A stretch of DNA of 64,000 nucleotides from Ehretia macrophylla (GCA_037974665.1 CM075765.1:4593501-4657500), one strand, 5' to 3'. Shown: positions 33,370-45,186, counted from the stretch's first letter. Notes: a model not told the origin generated them from the sequence alone. Numbers and translations: made by a program.

Positions 33370-33640
33370 CTTTTGGTTCGAGTCCATGGATAATAGTAAT
33401 ATATGTATATTTCTTGGAATCGTTGCATCCAATTCAAATGAAATAAAGGAGTTTGATTTCATTAAGAACTTGGATGAACCTTATGTTTACAGAAAAGTTA
33501 GTGGGAACATACCACTTTCTTTAAATTGTATGTTGATGACTTGTCTATCATAGTTGATGATACAAGTGATGTGATATCGGTTAAAGTCTAGTTATATTAA
33601 ATGTTCTCCATATGGAATATGTCATTTGTATCATGAGAAT
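33370..33640 (+). pseudogene. Copia-3 reverse transcriptase remnant
   Basis: The frame reads EFDFIKNLDEPYVYRKVSGN and, after a shift, a YVDD catalytic box at 33529-33540. This is the KNLDEPCVYKK...YVDD block of copia RT. Surrounding RT sequence is riddled with stops. Confidence 0.78.
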
Positions 33641-33787
33641 TCACAGCTACAGTGATAGTACGAGGAGATTACTTGACATGTTCCACTGATTGTACATAGA
33701 GTGATCTTGAAGCTATTCAAGATGGATTTTCGAAGAGAATTTGAAGATGGAATTATTGTCTTTGAGACAGTAAATCCATCTAAAGAA

Positions 33788-33880
33788 ATAATTTTCGAGA
33801 AACTCTAGTAGCGTAGCAAATTTGTGATGAAGATAATTTTCGAGAAACTCTAGTAGCATAGCAAATTTGTGATGAAGTTA
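33788..33880 (+). repeat. 45-bp tandem duplication in copia-3
   Basis: ATAATTTTCGAGAAACTC starts at 33788 and again at 33833, with the following bases also repeated at one difference. Confidence 0.8.
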
Positions 33881-34049
33881 TCTTATGCTTCAGCAATAAG
33901 TAGCTTTATATTTGCTATACTACGTACAAAGTTTGACATTGCACAAACTGTAAAGTGTTACGAGTGAATGTCAATCTAATCCAAATTAAGAATGTTGGAT
34001 AATACTATTATATATATCTTAAAGTACTTTTGAAGCACATAAGATATAA

Positions 34050-34181
34050 TTTTTGGTTCATGGAGGGGTAAACTCTATGGTGATGGATTTACTAGTTCAG
34101 ATTTTTGATCTGAAATTAATAATAGAGTATCAATTTTGGGGTTCACGTTTAGTTTTCGTGGGAGCATAGTTAGTTAGAAAG
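34050..34181 (+). pseudogene. Copia-3 RNase H start
   Basis: Words such as KLYGDGFTSSDF correspond to the L.GY.D.D.. start of copia RNase H. The sequence is cut off at GAAAG (34177-34181) by the LTR fragment starting at 34182. Confidence 0.6.
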
Positions 34182-35346
34182 TGTCACGCCCCGACCCAAC
34201 CCCACACTAAAAGGTTAAGTCCGGACCCAACAAACGGACAGAGTCTCCTCTGTACCGTGGACATTCTGGTTATCTGCAAACAACAAATAAAACCACAAAT
34301 ACAAAACTAGAACTTCAACAACTCCAACTCTAACTAATTCCCAACTTCAAGGCCATCCAAGCCTTAAGCAAAACAAAACATTATAAACACATACAAGCAT
34401 GAAATTAACAATCCTTGAATCTTTATCTTTTATCCACTTATCATACCACTCGACATTATCAATTAAGCCTACTTATAATTTAAAGCTAACCATTCAACCA
34501 TTACATTCACACCCAAGCACACAACAAAGCAAGAAGTAGAGTTATAAGTTATTACATGCCATAGCTACACATCTCATACTATATCCATCTAACTTACAAG
34601 TGTACAACTGCACAAATATATGCATAAGCCCATAGGCTCCAAAATAGGACATAATATAATACAAGTAAGCCTTCACATAGTCTAGCAAGAAACACTTCCA
34701 CCTTAAGCAAATAGTACACAACAATCAGGGCAACTACTCAGCCTGCACCTCCTCCTCTTCTCCCTCAACCATAACAAGCTAGGGGTCAACCTCAGCACCT
34801 CCTGAAACATGTTAGCGAGGTATGAGCAACCACAATTGCCTAATGAGGGATATAGTCTACCGGGGCATGCAATGCAACAGTTAACATAAATAAAGCATTT
34901 AAACAACTAAAGAACTATGTAAATGATAAGTTATCACACATTAAAAGGATACAATTTACTTTAACCCCAACACTCTAGAATTCACTTGAATTGTGTGTGT
35001 ATGTGTGGCCTTTGGGCCGATTTAGGCTTGGATTCAGCCCAATAGGCCTTGGGTTAAAGCAGGCCCCTGCGTTCAATGTGTGACCCTTCCCGTGTCCCGA
35101 GTGTGTTTAAAATGATAATTAGTTGAGGTTTTACAAAAGTGTAATATTTTGGGTAAAAGATTGAATATGTTTTAACTAAGTAGTTATAATGCTTTATTAG
35201 TGTTAGTTTAGCTTTTCTAGCTTCATGAAAGTAATTAATGATTTTAAATGCTTTAGAAATCTCATGTGTGCTATGTAGTCTACTTGTGAATAAAAGCTAA
35301 GTTTGTGAACTAAAGGAACTTAAAAGAATTATAAAGTGGTTTAAAG

Positions 35347-35446
35347 TAACTTAGTGCACATTTACCGATCTTAGTGCATGTGAATGAGTATGTGCATAAC
35401 TTAGAGCACGTTTACCGATCTTAGTGCATATGAATGAGTATGTGCA
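35347..35446. repeat. 50-bp tandem duplication in LTR fragment
   Basis: TAACTTAGtGCACaTTTACCG recurs 50 bp later with a few differences (lower case marks two of them). Confidence 0.8.
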
Positions 35447-36221
35447 TCTTAACTTATCTTATTGCTTTTTGATTATATGACCTAGTTTAATTGATAAAAT
35501 TTATATGTACTATTTACTTTCCATCTTGTGGTATCTCATGATATCTTGTGATTACCTCGTGATATCTTGTGAATTCTCGAATTCATATCGGGTTGCGCAA
35601 CCTTTTCGGACATGGTAGTATCGAGAAACTCTGGGCAGCATCGGGCTGTTAGTCTAGCTCGGCTACTATGGTGCCTATTCCATTTCTCGTTGAGGCATAC
35701 TCCTCTACCCTAGAGGCGTGGTTCACCTCGTTGGGGCATACAGACCTACCTTGGGAGAAATGGGTCATGGGATTAGGGTACATCCAAAGTACCCGATTGG
35801 AGGAATAAGAGGTTTGCCAGTACTTGGTTGAAGATCATGGTTCATGGTTCGAGATCAAAGACAAGAAGATGAACTGTATCATTTTAACTGTGTTTAATGC
35901 TTTATTCAATTGTTTTGGTATATTGTGTTATTTGAGTTAATTGTTTTATTGATGCATTGCACGAACTGATTTTCGAAAACTCCCAGGCTTACTGTTGTTC
36001 CCCTCCCTCACTGAGTAACTTTGGTTACTCATTCCTTTTTTCAATATGTTTCAGGAAAAGTTAGAGGTCGGATTGCTTCCTGTGTGACCTGCTTGCTCTA
36101 CCAATGTGTATAACATGGAAGATTGTGACCATGATATGCTTGTATTATATTTGAGACTTTGTGGCCATGTATGTATTTGTGTTATATCAAGGAATGTAAT
36201 ATTAAAGTTTAGGCTTGTTTG

Positions 36222-36351
36222 AAGATTAGGTGTTAGTGGGTTGTAATAACTTCTATTGCTTAGTAGTAGTATGCTTGTATGGTTTAAAGATTAGGTGTTA
36301 GTGGGTTGTAATAACTTCTATTGCTTAGTAGTAGTATGCTTGTATGGTTTA
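36222..36351. repeat. 65-bp perfect tandem duplication in LTR fragment
   Basis: Units 36222-36286 and 36287-36351 are identical base for base, so the duplication is recent or recently homogenised (or an assembly artefact). Confidence 0.92.
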
Positions 36352-36701
36352 ATGAAAATGGGTTGAAGGACTTAAAATATAAGAAGGTTAAGTAAATAAT
36401 ATTAGAGCGGTATGATAAGTGGATTTAAAAGATAAGATTTCCATGGATTTAACCTTGCATGTTTGTGTGATATGTTGTTAGGTTCCAAGACTCGGATGAC
36501 CTTGAAGAGTTTGTTGTATGTGATGATAGGTGGAAGTTGGGAAGTACGGGGAAGGTTGGACTTTGGTTTTGAGGTTATAATTGCTTGTACAGGTAGTGGA
36601 TTGTCCTATAAATAGGGAAGACTCCATCCGTTTTCTCTCATTTTTCGTGACCTTGGGTTTTGGATCGGGGCTCTAGTCTTATGAGGGATCGGGGTATTAC
36701 A

Positions 36702-37132
36702 CATGTAATTTATTATTCATGTCACATTCAATGATCTATTCATTAATAATCATTCACACGTTTGTCAATCGCATCCTATGCTACCATCCTTAATCATTAA
36801 TTTCAAATATTAATCAAAGGTAACATTACATGTGATAGTCCATAATCGATTATCTTAGTCCTGGTACAATAATCTAATGACTATGAATATATTTGAATAT
36901 TTATCATATTAAAGAAACATGTCAAGATATTCTAAATATTTTCAGAATATATTTCTTCTGTGAAAAACATTAGGGACACATTCATATGAAAAAAGACGGA
37001 GAATATGAATGTCATTAAAATGTCAATATGTTATACAAACACATACACAATATTGCGTTAAAGTACAAGTTAATGTCAAAATCCCCCATATTATGTCATC
37101 CAAATATGTAGCATTAAGGCATATCTCTAACA
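36702..37132 (-). repeat. Copia-3 5' LTR, terminal part
   Basis: It matches 25270-25716 directly and ends CTCTAACA followed by the target duplication ATTTA. It starts with the target-site copy CATGT, complementary to ACATG at 27617, which identifies the other half of this LTR. Confidence 0.87.
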
Positions 37133-37137
37133 ATTTA

Positions 37138-37866
37138 TGCATTTGCTTTGGGTAGATTGGACTTTTGTTAATTGCTTTTACGATTAATTTTTCATTACTG
37201 GTTTCTTATATGTATAAACCTTTTGTGATCTATAGTTTTGTATTCTAGTATGTTTTCTATTTTTATGATAGAGGCTAAAATTGTAGTCCGAACTCATAAC
37301 TTTTAACTATAATAAGTTTCTAACTGATCATTCCATCTTACACTTTGGTATGTTATAAGATGTGTTAGTCCAAGATATCCTAAGAGGAGGGTGAATTAGG
37401 ATATAAGGGCAATATTACTACTTTTTCGAATATGAATAAGACTAGTAAATTCTTTGAGTCAATTTAGGAAACACTATGTATGTACAAATATAAAGAGGTA
37501 AGAAGAGAAGAGAGAAAAAGATGATGCCATCGATTTTAGGGTGGTTCGTTAATCTACTCCATCACCTAAGGTCTTCTTTCCCTTAAGATTTCCACTAGCT
37601 CCACTAGTAGTGCTTGTTTACAAGTTGGTGAAGTACAAACCAACACTACAAGATCTTTTGACTCCACAAAAGTTTGTACAAGTCTCTTCTCTTCTTTGAA
37701 TCCACAAAGAAGATTTCAAACACTCCCTATATATTGAATCTCTCAAAGCTATAGAAGTGTTTATCTCACAACAAAGATATAATAAATGATGAGTACAATA
37801 AACTCTCTCTAAGAGTGAATAGATACAATTTGAAGCTTTCTTGAATGCTCAATGAATTGCAAGTTA
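37138..37866. other. AT-rich DNA, no gene recognised
   Basis: It contains GAGGGTGAATTAGGATAT near 37386, a word type often seen beside plant LTR elements, and CT-rich stretches. No frame or repeat boundary can be supported. Confidence 0.45.
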
Positions 37867-38312
37867 AGGCTTTATTTGTTTGTCGTAAAATATTTTCCCA
37901 AAAAATATTTTCTGAATTTTACAGTGTTTGGTAACACCAGAAAATTGATCAACCATAAAATGTTTTCCGGTCAACAATTGCGGTTGCTTTTTCTTAATTT
38001 ACGGCGTTTGGTAACACTGAAAAATTTGTCAACCGTAAAATATTTTCCGGTCAATAATTGCGGCTAGTACAAAATTCTGAAAAATGTTTTCATTTCCTTT
38101 GAGAGAAGAAAACATTTTACAGAACTCACGGTACATCCAAACACCAGATAATATTTTTTAGTATTCTATTTTCCAGAAAAATATTTTCCCCCAACGAGTT
38201 ATTTTACGGCAAACAAACGGAGCCTCGTAAAATATTTTATTTTCCAGGAAAATATTTTCTATGAAAAATATTTTACACAAGCAAGTTATTTTACGGCAAA
38301 CAAACGGAGCCT
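37867..38312. mobile_element. hAT-like MITE
   Basis: A 446-bp non-coding element with terminal inverted repeats: AGGCTTTATTTGTTTGTCGT at the left and, read in reverse from the right, AGGCTCCGTTTGTTTGCCGT. The right end occurs twice (38199-38225 and 38286-38312). Inside is an 80-bp tandem duplication starting GTTTGGTAACAC at 37926 and 38006, and many TAAAATATTTTCC words. A clear 8-bp target duplication is not visible, so the hAT assignment rests on the terminal sequence. Confidence 0.75.
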
Positions 38313-40335
38313 AAAGCTCAATAATTGTTTCAAGCAATGTGTTTTTATGATATGAAAGATATATAAAAATTGTTTATAGTTAGAAGAGGTAGTTTTTGCA
38401 AATGGTATGTTTGAAAATATATAGAACCCTTTCCAACGAATTTCTAACGGCTATATTTTTCAAAAGCCGGTTGATAGATCAGTTGATGGCCTCGCCCTGC
38501 TTCCTTGACCGACATGGTCTAGAAGAGTTGGTTAAGTGATGTCGATTAAGGAGCTCGCTTGACTTACCTCGACCGACATTCTCTGGAAGGGTCGGTTGAG
38601 TAATGCTGGTTAAGGGACTTGACCGGCATTGGTTGACTGGCTTGTATTGCCTTGACAAGCCAAACAATACAATTTAAAAACCTTTTCACGTTCAAGAACA
38701 TGCTTAATATTTCTTAAAATAAATATTTCAATAAATCGTTTTAGAAATTCAAAATGATTTTCTCAAGTCAATTTTTGAAAGGCTTTATCAAGAGGAAGGC
38801 ATTTTTGAGCTTTACTGAGCATTTCAAAGTCATTCGACAAATCATTAGCCAGTATCCCTTATGTCACCACTTCTCCTTCCTTGTGACTCACTCTTTATTC
38901 TTTAGTCTTTATTAGTGAGATTTTCAATGTTGTCTCTTCAAGATCTTCCTTGGTGCATATGAATGATTCCTACTTTGTTTGTACAAAGCATCTTTGACCT
39001 CTTCTTTTACAAAGATCTCATGAAGCAAAAGGATTTGTCAATAATAAAATATTCATTTAAGATTGAATTATCATAAAAAATCTAGATTAAGCCCTTTTAG
39101 GCTAATAGGATAGTTTTTGGTTTCTCATTTCTAACTTTCATCCCTGAATTTTGTTTTACTATAAGACCATTTGATATTTGGTTTTGGGCCTTTGAGTTGG
39201 ATTTTTGATATAGTACCACAATTTATAGAATTAAGCTTTTTAGTTCTAGACTTGGTCCATCTAATTGTAATTTCTATTTCCTACGAACCTATGGTTGTGT
39301 ACTTTTAATTTTGTTCACTTGTGCCTTTGCGACTACTATATATAATTTTATTACTATTGGATTCAATTGCTTCCATGCTCAAAATTTTAGGAAATGGAAT
39401 GTGTCAATCCCTATGTCCGTGTGAAATGAGGTTCTAAAAATTGGTAGTTGTAAGAGCACATCTTAGCATCAAACTAAAAAAAATTTAGTACAAAAATGTC
39501 AACCATGGAAGAAAGTACAAAAGCAAAAGCGAAAACATAAAAGGAGATGCACAATTGTCTATTCTCTTATCAATTCAAAATTTTATTTTACTAAATAAGT
39601 TAGTCATATAAATCTGATGATCTCATTTATTATGATATTCTAAATTCATGTGAAGAATAAGAAGAAATTTATGCTAATTTATATATTAAAGAATCAACAA
39701 AATTTATGCTAATTACCGATTATTTAATGTTTGAATTTAGTGTTATTATCAATTACTTAATGTTATTTGCTTTATTTTGGCTCAAGATCGACAATGACAA
39801 GAGTGATAGAGGCAATAGAAGAACTCAAATTGAAGTGCATTGCCCTAAAAATTACAAAACGTCAACACATCATAGTCATAGACAATCAAATGAATTGAAA
39901 TGGAGGCCTTCTCTTGTTGGAGCTATATCATCTATTTATTAAAACAGACACTTATTAACAAACACCATGAATGTGAAGTGTGCTACAAAACTAAAATAAT
40001 GCAATCTTATACCAATCTTAATGCAAAAGTAGTTTGATTAAGTTCTTAGGCAAAATACTAATAACTTAATTCATATAACTAAAAGCTTAACCTAAGTTAC
40101 ATGTTAAAAATAAGCTCAGAAGCCACAAAATCTTAATAAGTTTTCTTGACGTTTCCCATTAAACTTCACGATACCATAAAAACTTAGTAACCCTCTAAAT
40201 TCCACCGTGTGTCCAGCAAACAATAGTCTGGTGAGAAAAATTTATGTATATTATTGGATAATTACCACGGTATTACTAAGTCTAACATGCAAATTTAATA
40301 ACATGCATAGAGTTTTTGCACTTTAAATTAATATT
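38313..40335. other. Intergenic DNA with a short tandem repeat
   Basis: A degenerate unit of about 64 bp around GACCGACAT(N)...GGTTrAGTrATG occurs at 38505 and 38568, with further related words to 38635. Otherwise AT-rich. The short frame at 39706-39942 (KIDNDKSDRGNRR) is not recognised and has no supporting context. Confidence 0.5.
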
Positions 40336-40873
40336 TGTTAGGATCAAATGCTTACTACTAGGTTAAAAGCTTCAGTTGTTACCAGAGGCACAACTTTATT
40401 TCCTTATTGTGGCAGCGTAGAGCCTCATGTCTATATCATGTTGTGGGCAGGCCTAAGAAGCTTCGTAGTGCATACACCATACACTAGCAAGCTAGGCTGT
40501 CAAGCACCGATACCCTTTTTCCCGTGGTAGTGAATGCCTAAGGGTAATCATTGGCCACCGATAAAGCCAACAATCACCCTTCCAGCGATACCTAGGGGAT
40601 TCGACTTGCAACCTTGCTTTGATACCATTTGTTAGGATCAAGCACTTACCATTAGGCTAAAAGCTTAAGATGTTAGTAGAGGTGCAATTTTATTTTCTTA
40701 TTGTAGTAGCATAGAGCCCCACATATATAACGTGTTGTGAGCGAGTCTGAGGGGCTTTATAGTGCATACACCATACACCATACACCATCAAGTTGGGCTG
40801 CTAAGCACCAATATTACTCTTTCCGCAATAGAGAATCCCTAAGGGTGATCGCTGGCACCCCATAAGGCCAACA
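40336..40873 (-). mobile_element. TRIM (terminal-repeat retrotransposon in miniature), 538 bp
   Basis: Two LTRs of 237 bp (40336-40572) and 244 bp (40630-40873) start TGTTAGGATCAA and end GCCAACA on +. The internal region is 57 bp. On minus it reads a primer-binding site TGGTATCAAAGCAAGG just inside one LTR and a purine-rich GGAAGGGTGAT just inside the other. That is the minimum needed for priming both DNA strands. There is no coding capacity, so it would depend on proteins of an autonomous element. Flanking 5-mers (ATATT and TTTAC) do not match, so the target duplication is lost or the ends are off by some bases. Confidence 0.85.
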
Positions 40874-41066
40874 TTTACCTACTAGTTACTCATCATATAA
40901 CTATGTTTACTATTTAATGTACATGTATTAGTCTTATATGTCTAATTTTGGTTCTTGACCATACTTATATGACTATTGCTTGTATGTATATGGTTACTGT
41001 TCATGGTTGTCTACTATAGTTAATTTATATGTAGTATGTATGTGTTTGACCCTTTTTGTTGGTTCC
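40874..41066. other. AT-rich spacer
   Basis: No feature seen between the TRIM and the gypsy LTR. Confidence 0.5.
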
Positions 41067-41679
41067 TATAATGCCCCGAACCTAACCCAATACTAAAAGT
41101 CAAGTCTGGACCCGGTACATGGACATAGTCTCCTCTGTACCGTGGACTATCTGGAAACCTGCAAACAACAAAATACAATCACAAGACTATAATCAACAAC
41201 CTCAATCAACTCCGTCCCTCAACTTTGCAACATCATAAACTTCATTAAGGCCATCCGAGCCCCAACTTAGCAAAAGTTCATCATACAAGCATGCAAGGCA
41301 TAACTATTGAAACTCTAAGACAAAGGACTGCTTATCATACCACTCTAATTATAATCACAAGTTATACTTATATACTAAGTCCACCTGCCAACTACTTACC
41401 ACACAAGCATGCAACCAAAAGACAATAAAGTATTCATTAGTTATTACATACCAACTACATTACCAAATCATTCAAGACTACAACTTTAATTACAAACCAC
41501 CAAATCTAACACAATACATACAAGACCTCAAAGGTCTCAAAATAGGACATAAACATGACACAAGCACATCTTCACACACAACATCCAACCTCAGCAAGTA
41601 AACAGTCAAGGTAGTTGATCTACTGCTACAAGTTGGGGGTCTACCTCAGCCTCTCCTGAAACATGTTAAAAGAGGAGTA

Positions 41680-41694
41680 AGCAACACAGTTGCT
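41680..41694. repeat. Conserved LTR hairpin (outer gypsy)
   Basis: AGCAACACAGTTGCT: six-base-pair stem with three-base loop after CCTGAAACATGTT. The stem sequence differs from copy 1 on both arms together. Confidence 0.7.
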
Positions 41695-41914
41695 CAATGA
41701 GGGAGGGGATACAGTAAACCGGAGGCGTTTTCAAAAATCATTTCGTGCAATGCAACAAATACAAGTAAGACAAGTAATACAATATAGCAAGTCAATTGAA
41801 TAAACAATAAACACATTTAAAAAGGATACGGTTCATCTTCTTTATCTTCGATCTCGAACCACGAACCACGATCTTTGATAACAAATGTCGGCAAACCACC
41901 ATATAACACCAATG

Positions 41915-41933
41915 GGGTACTCCGGATGTACCC
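41915..41933. repeat. Conserved LTR palindrome (outer gypsy)
   Basis: GGGTACTCCGGATGTACCC: perfectly matched six-base arms GGGTAC/GTACCC around TCCGGAT. Confidence 0.8.
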
Positions 41934-43564
41934 CAAATCCTACGACCCATTCTCCTGAGGTAGGTCCGTATGTCCCAACAAGGTGAACCACGTCACTGAG
42001 ATATAGGAGTATGCCTCAGCGAGAGAGAGAATAGGCACCATGGTAGTCGAGCTAGACCGACAGCCCGATGCTCCCCGGAGTTTCTCGATACTACCATGTC
42101 CGAAAGGTTGCGCAACCCGATTCACGATCATGATAAACCAAGTAATGCCAATAATCACAGATGAGGGACGACAAAGTAGGCCGCCCTCGCAATTAGTTAC
42201 AATATAAGGTTTTAATAAGAAATAACCATATGTGAACAAAGGAGATATATTCCACATAATTCCCGAAATGTTAGAACAACTCATCCTAACCACTATTAAC
42301 ATCAAATAAATCACATAGGAGTCAATTACAAGCATTGAGCCTCAACTATTCATTTTTCTCATTTGTCTACCAAGGCTAGTTTTACTCATGTATGAAACTT
42401 AAGCACCAATTCCACAAACTAACTATCTTACATCTCTAAGGACACTAAAAGATACCTATCTAAGCCCTAAAAACCTGTTTTTGAAACAAAAGCTCAGGAA
42501 AGGTCCGAGCCACTTTTAACTACACCCACCCTAACCGCCCCTCAATTCAATGCCACAATAGCACCAAAAGTGCTTCCGTACCTGGTAGGTACCCAATCTA
42601 TCATTCATTCGCACCCAGATTATCGTTTTACGAAAATCCCCATTTGAATTTTAGCTAATTTCGCATTTTAAGCAAGATTCGAGCAAACTAACCACATTCA
42701 ATCTTTATTCTATGTTCAATAACATCTAAAGTACCTATAGATAGCATCAAATCTATCTCACAAGCAAATTCTATCAAAACCCTAGTTTGGCACTATTCAT
42801 CATCTCCTACAAGCTTCAATTATCAACTTTAGCCATTCAAGATGCTAACTAACTTCAAAAGAGTGCTCTACAAGTTCCAAGAGAAGTATTGCAAGCAACA
42901 ATAAGCAATTACATGGCTATAACTAACAATTGCAAAATTTCAATATGTAACCAAGAATTTCAAATGCATAAAATATGAATGTCCCTCACATATACAAGGT
43001 GTAGACCACTTGTAGAAGCCCTAGGATGCTTCCAAAACACCTTCAAACTCAAGCTGGAAGACCAATTTGCAAAGCTTGTTGAAGATTTCTTCTTTTTTTT
43101 TTCCTTGGGGAGCCGTCGGCTATGGGGAGGATATAAGGGGAATTTTTTCTTTTGTTAATGATATTATGTGTATGTATGTAATGATATGTGTATGTATTAT
43201 ATGTGTGTGATGTTATTTAAGTCAAATGCTTATAAAAACTTGGTCAAAGTTAGCCAAAACTCCAATTAAATGCGAACTAGTTAAAATCTAATGTTATTCC
43301 ATAGTTTTACAATTTATACGATGCAAAAAACATTTTCTTAATATGCGTTCCCGACATCTAATGCCCAAATTCTCATATTTCTAATTCTTTTTATAAGTCA
43401 TACTATATAGGAAAAATATTAATTCGGGCAAATTAAACAGTAAAATTCTATTATGAATAGTAACCACTAAATAACACATATTGAAGTAAAGAAATGCACA
43501 TTGAAATGCACGAAGAGATATGCAACAGTTAATTATGAATATGATGAAAGTCTCGGGTGTCACA

Positions 43565-44371
43565 TTCTCTCCCCTTAAACAAATTGCGTCCACGCAATTC
43601 TTACATGTTTTGGCAAATAATTCTGGATATTTGTCCCTCATCAGCTCCTCTTGTTCCCAAGTAGTATCCTCGATTCCATGATGATCCCATAGAATCTTCA
43701 CCATTGGAATACTTTTAGTTCTGAGCTCTTGCACCTTTCTATCCATAACTCAAAGAGGTTTCTCAACATATGTTAAAGTCTCACTGATTTCCAAAGGCTC
43801 TGGCTTTAAAATGTGTGAAGGATCTGGCTGATATTTCCTCAACATCGACACATGGAACAAATCATGTAACCTAGCTAAACTTGGAGGCAATGCCAATCTA
43901 TATGCTAAAGCACCAACCTTCTCAATAATCTCAAACAGTCCTACATACCTAAGACTCAATTTGCCTCCTTTTCCGTGCTGAATCAAACCTTTTCGCGGGG
44001 AGATTTTCAGAAACACATGATCACCTACTGCAAACTCCAAGTCACGTAGGCGACATCAGCATAACTCTTTTGTCGGCTCTGAGCTGTAAGCATCCTTTTC
44101 TTGATAAGCTGAACATTATCAATCATCTTTATCATCTCTGGCATCAAAGTAGGATCGACTGTCTTTATTTCTCCAACCTCATTCCAATAAATTGGAGATC
44201 TACACTTACGCCCGTGAAGTGCCTCATAAGGCGCCATGCCAATGGTAGCCTGATGGCTGTTATTATATGCAAACTTTACCAGTGGCAAATACCTCTCCTA
44301 ACTTTTACCAAAGTCTAGAATGCAAGCCTGTAACATGTCTTCTAATATCCTGATAGTTCTCTCAAATTGAC
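43565..44371 (-). pseudogene. Outer gypsy integrase C-terminus and chromodomain
   Basis: Begins at the polypurine tract (AAGGGGAGAGAA on minus, 43565-43576). The pieces 44025-44288 and 43750-44040 contain FAYNNSHQATIGMAPYEALH, SPIYWNEVGE and VFLKISPRKGLIQHGKGGKL of the integrase C-terminal region. The chromodomain follows (ELRTKSIPMVKILWDHHG, DTTWEQEELM). A TAG at 44298-44300 replaces an expected Trp codon in the KSWERYLPL motif. The frame reads on into the LTR without a stop at the boundary. Confidence 0.87.
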
Positions 44372-44970
44372 TGTCACGCCCCGACCCAACCCCACACTAA
44401 AAAGTTAAGTCCGGACTCGACAAACAGATAAAGTCTCCTATGTACCGTGGACTATCTGGTTATCTGTAAACAGAAAATAAAGCCACAAACACAATCCACA
44501 ACCTTCTCCAACTCCAAATCCACAACTTTTCCCAACTTCAAGGCCATCCTAGCCTTAAGCAAAACAAGACATTACGACACACAAGCGTGCAAGGTCAAAG
44601 TCAATGAAATTCATTCTTTTTAATCCACTTATCTTACCCAACCATCCAACTAGCTTTCATTCATACACAAGCAAGCAACATGAAAGAAAAGTAAAGTTAA
44701 GCTATTACAGGCCACTACCATTCAAGCCATACATCAACCTAACTATTACAATCCTTCAACAACTCCTATATACAAACCCATAGGCACAAGATAGAACATA
44801 ATATAGTACAAGCAACGTCTTCACACAGTCCGGCAAGTAAACACTTCAACCTTAAGCAATAAGCACACAACAATCAAGGCAACTCCTCCAACTGCACTTC
44901 CTCCTCTCCCTCAACAGCTAAGATCTAGGGATCTATCTCAGCACCTCCTGAAACATGTTTAGCGAGGTAT

Positions 44971-44988
44971 GAGCAACCACAATTGCTC
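44971..44988. repeat. Conserved LTR hairpin (inner gypsy 3' LTR)
   Basis: GAGCAACCACAATTGCTC: six-base-pair stem GAGCAA/TTGCTC. Compared with GAGTAAC/GTTACTC elsewhere, the T-A pair has become C-G on both arms. Confidence 0.75.
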
Positions 44989-45167
44989 AGTGAGGGATAT
45001 AGTCTACCAGCACGTACAATGCAATAGTTAACACAAGTAAAGCATTCAAACAACTAAAGAACAATTAATTAACAAGTTACCACACATTAAAAGGATACGA
45101 TCATTGTCCTTTATCATTCTAACCCACGAACCACGAACCACGATATGCCGGCATCCCAAACACCAAT

Positions 45168-45186
45168 GGGTACTCCAGATGTACCC
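45168..45186. repeat. Conserved LTR palindrome (inner gypsy 3' LTR)
   Basis: GGGTACTCCAGATGTACCC, intact six-base arms, one change in the core. Confidence 0.75.

Larger units (their letters stand above)
34182..36701. repeat. Head-to-head fusion of two gypsy-type solo LTRs (inversion junction 2)
   Basis: The left part (34182 to about 34960) opens TGTCACGCCCCGACCC and matches the first 0.7 kb of the LTRs at 44372 and 60045. The right part (about 35.1 kb to 36701) is in reverse: its end is the reverse complement of an LTR start like that at 19122, and it carries the conserved palindrome (35776-35794) and hairpin (36013-36030). So both outer ends are left-hand LTR ends. Flanks are GAAAG (34177-34181) and CATGT (36702-36706). 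These pair with CTTTA at 26100 and ACATG at 27617. Confidence 0.8.
23614..37132 (-). mobile_element. Copia-3: decayed copia element with two nested solo LTRs and an internal inversion
   Basis: Outer ends are TGAAAGGATC (23614) and CTCTAACA (37132), flanked by perfect 5-bp duplications ATTTA (23609-23613 and 37133-37137). The left LTR (23614-25716) is intact and reads minus. The right LTR is in two parts: the TGTTAGAG end at 36702-37132 and the rest, in opposite orientation, at 27617-29254 with a primer-binding site beside it. The internal region (29255-34181) is also inverted. Two gypsy-type solo LTRs, scrambled, occupy 26105-27616 and 34182-36701. The element is non-coding except for degraded integrase, RT and RNase H. 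Confidence 0.85.
41067..43564 (-). repeat. Outer gypsy 3' LTR
   Basis: A 2498-bp LTR. Its left end is mutated (TATAATGCCCCGAACC where relatives have TGTCACGCCCCGACCC); its right end is CTCGGGTGTCACA. It carries the hairpin module at 41680-41694 and the palindrome at 41915-41933. The partner LTR is beyond the right edge. Confidence 0.85.

Noticed and set aside
39706-39942. 78-codon open frame as a host exon
   Set aside because: No recognisable domain or supported splice boundaries; hydrophobic then charged composition in AT-rich DNA can arise by chance.
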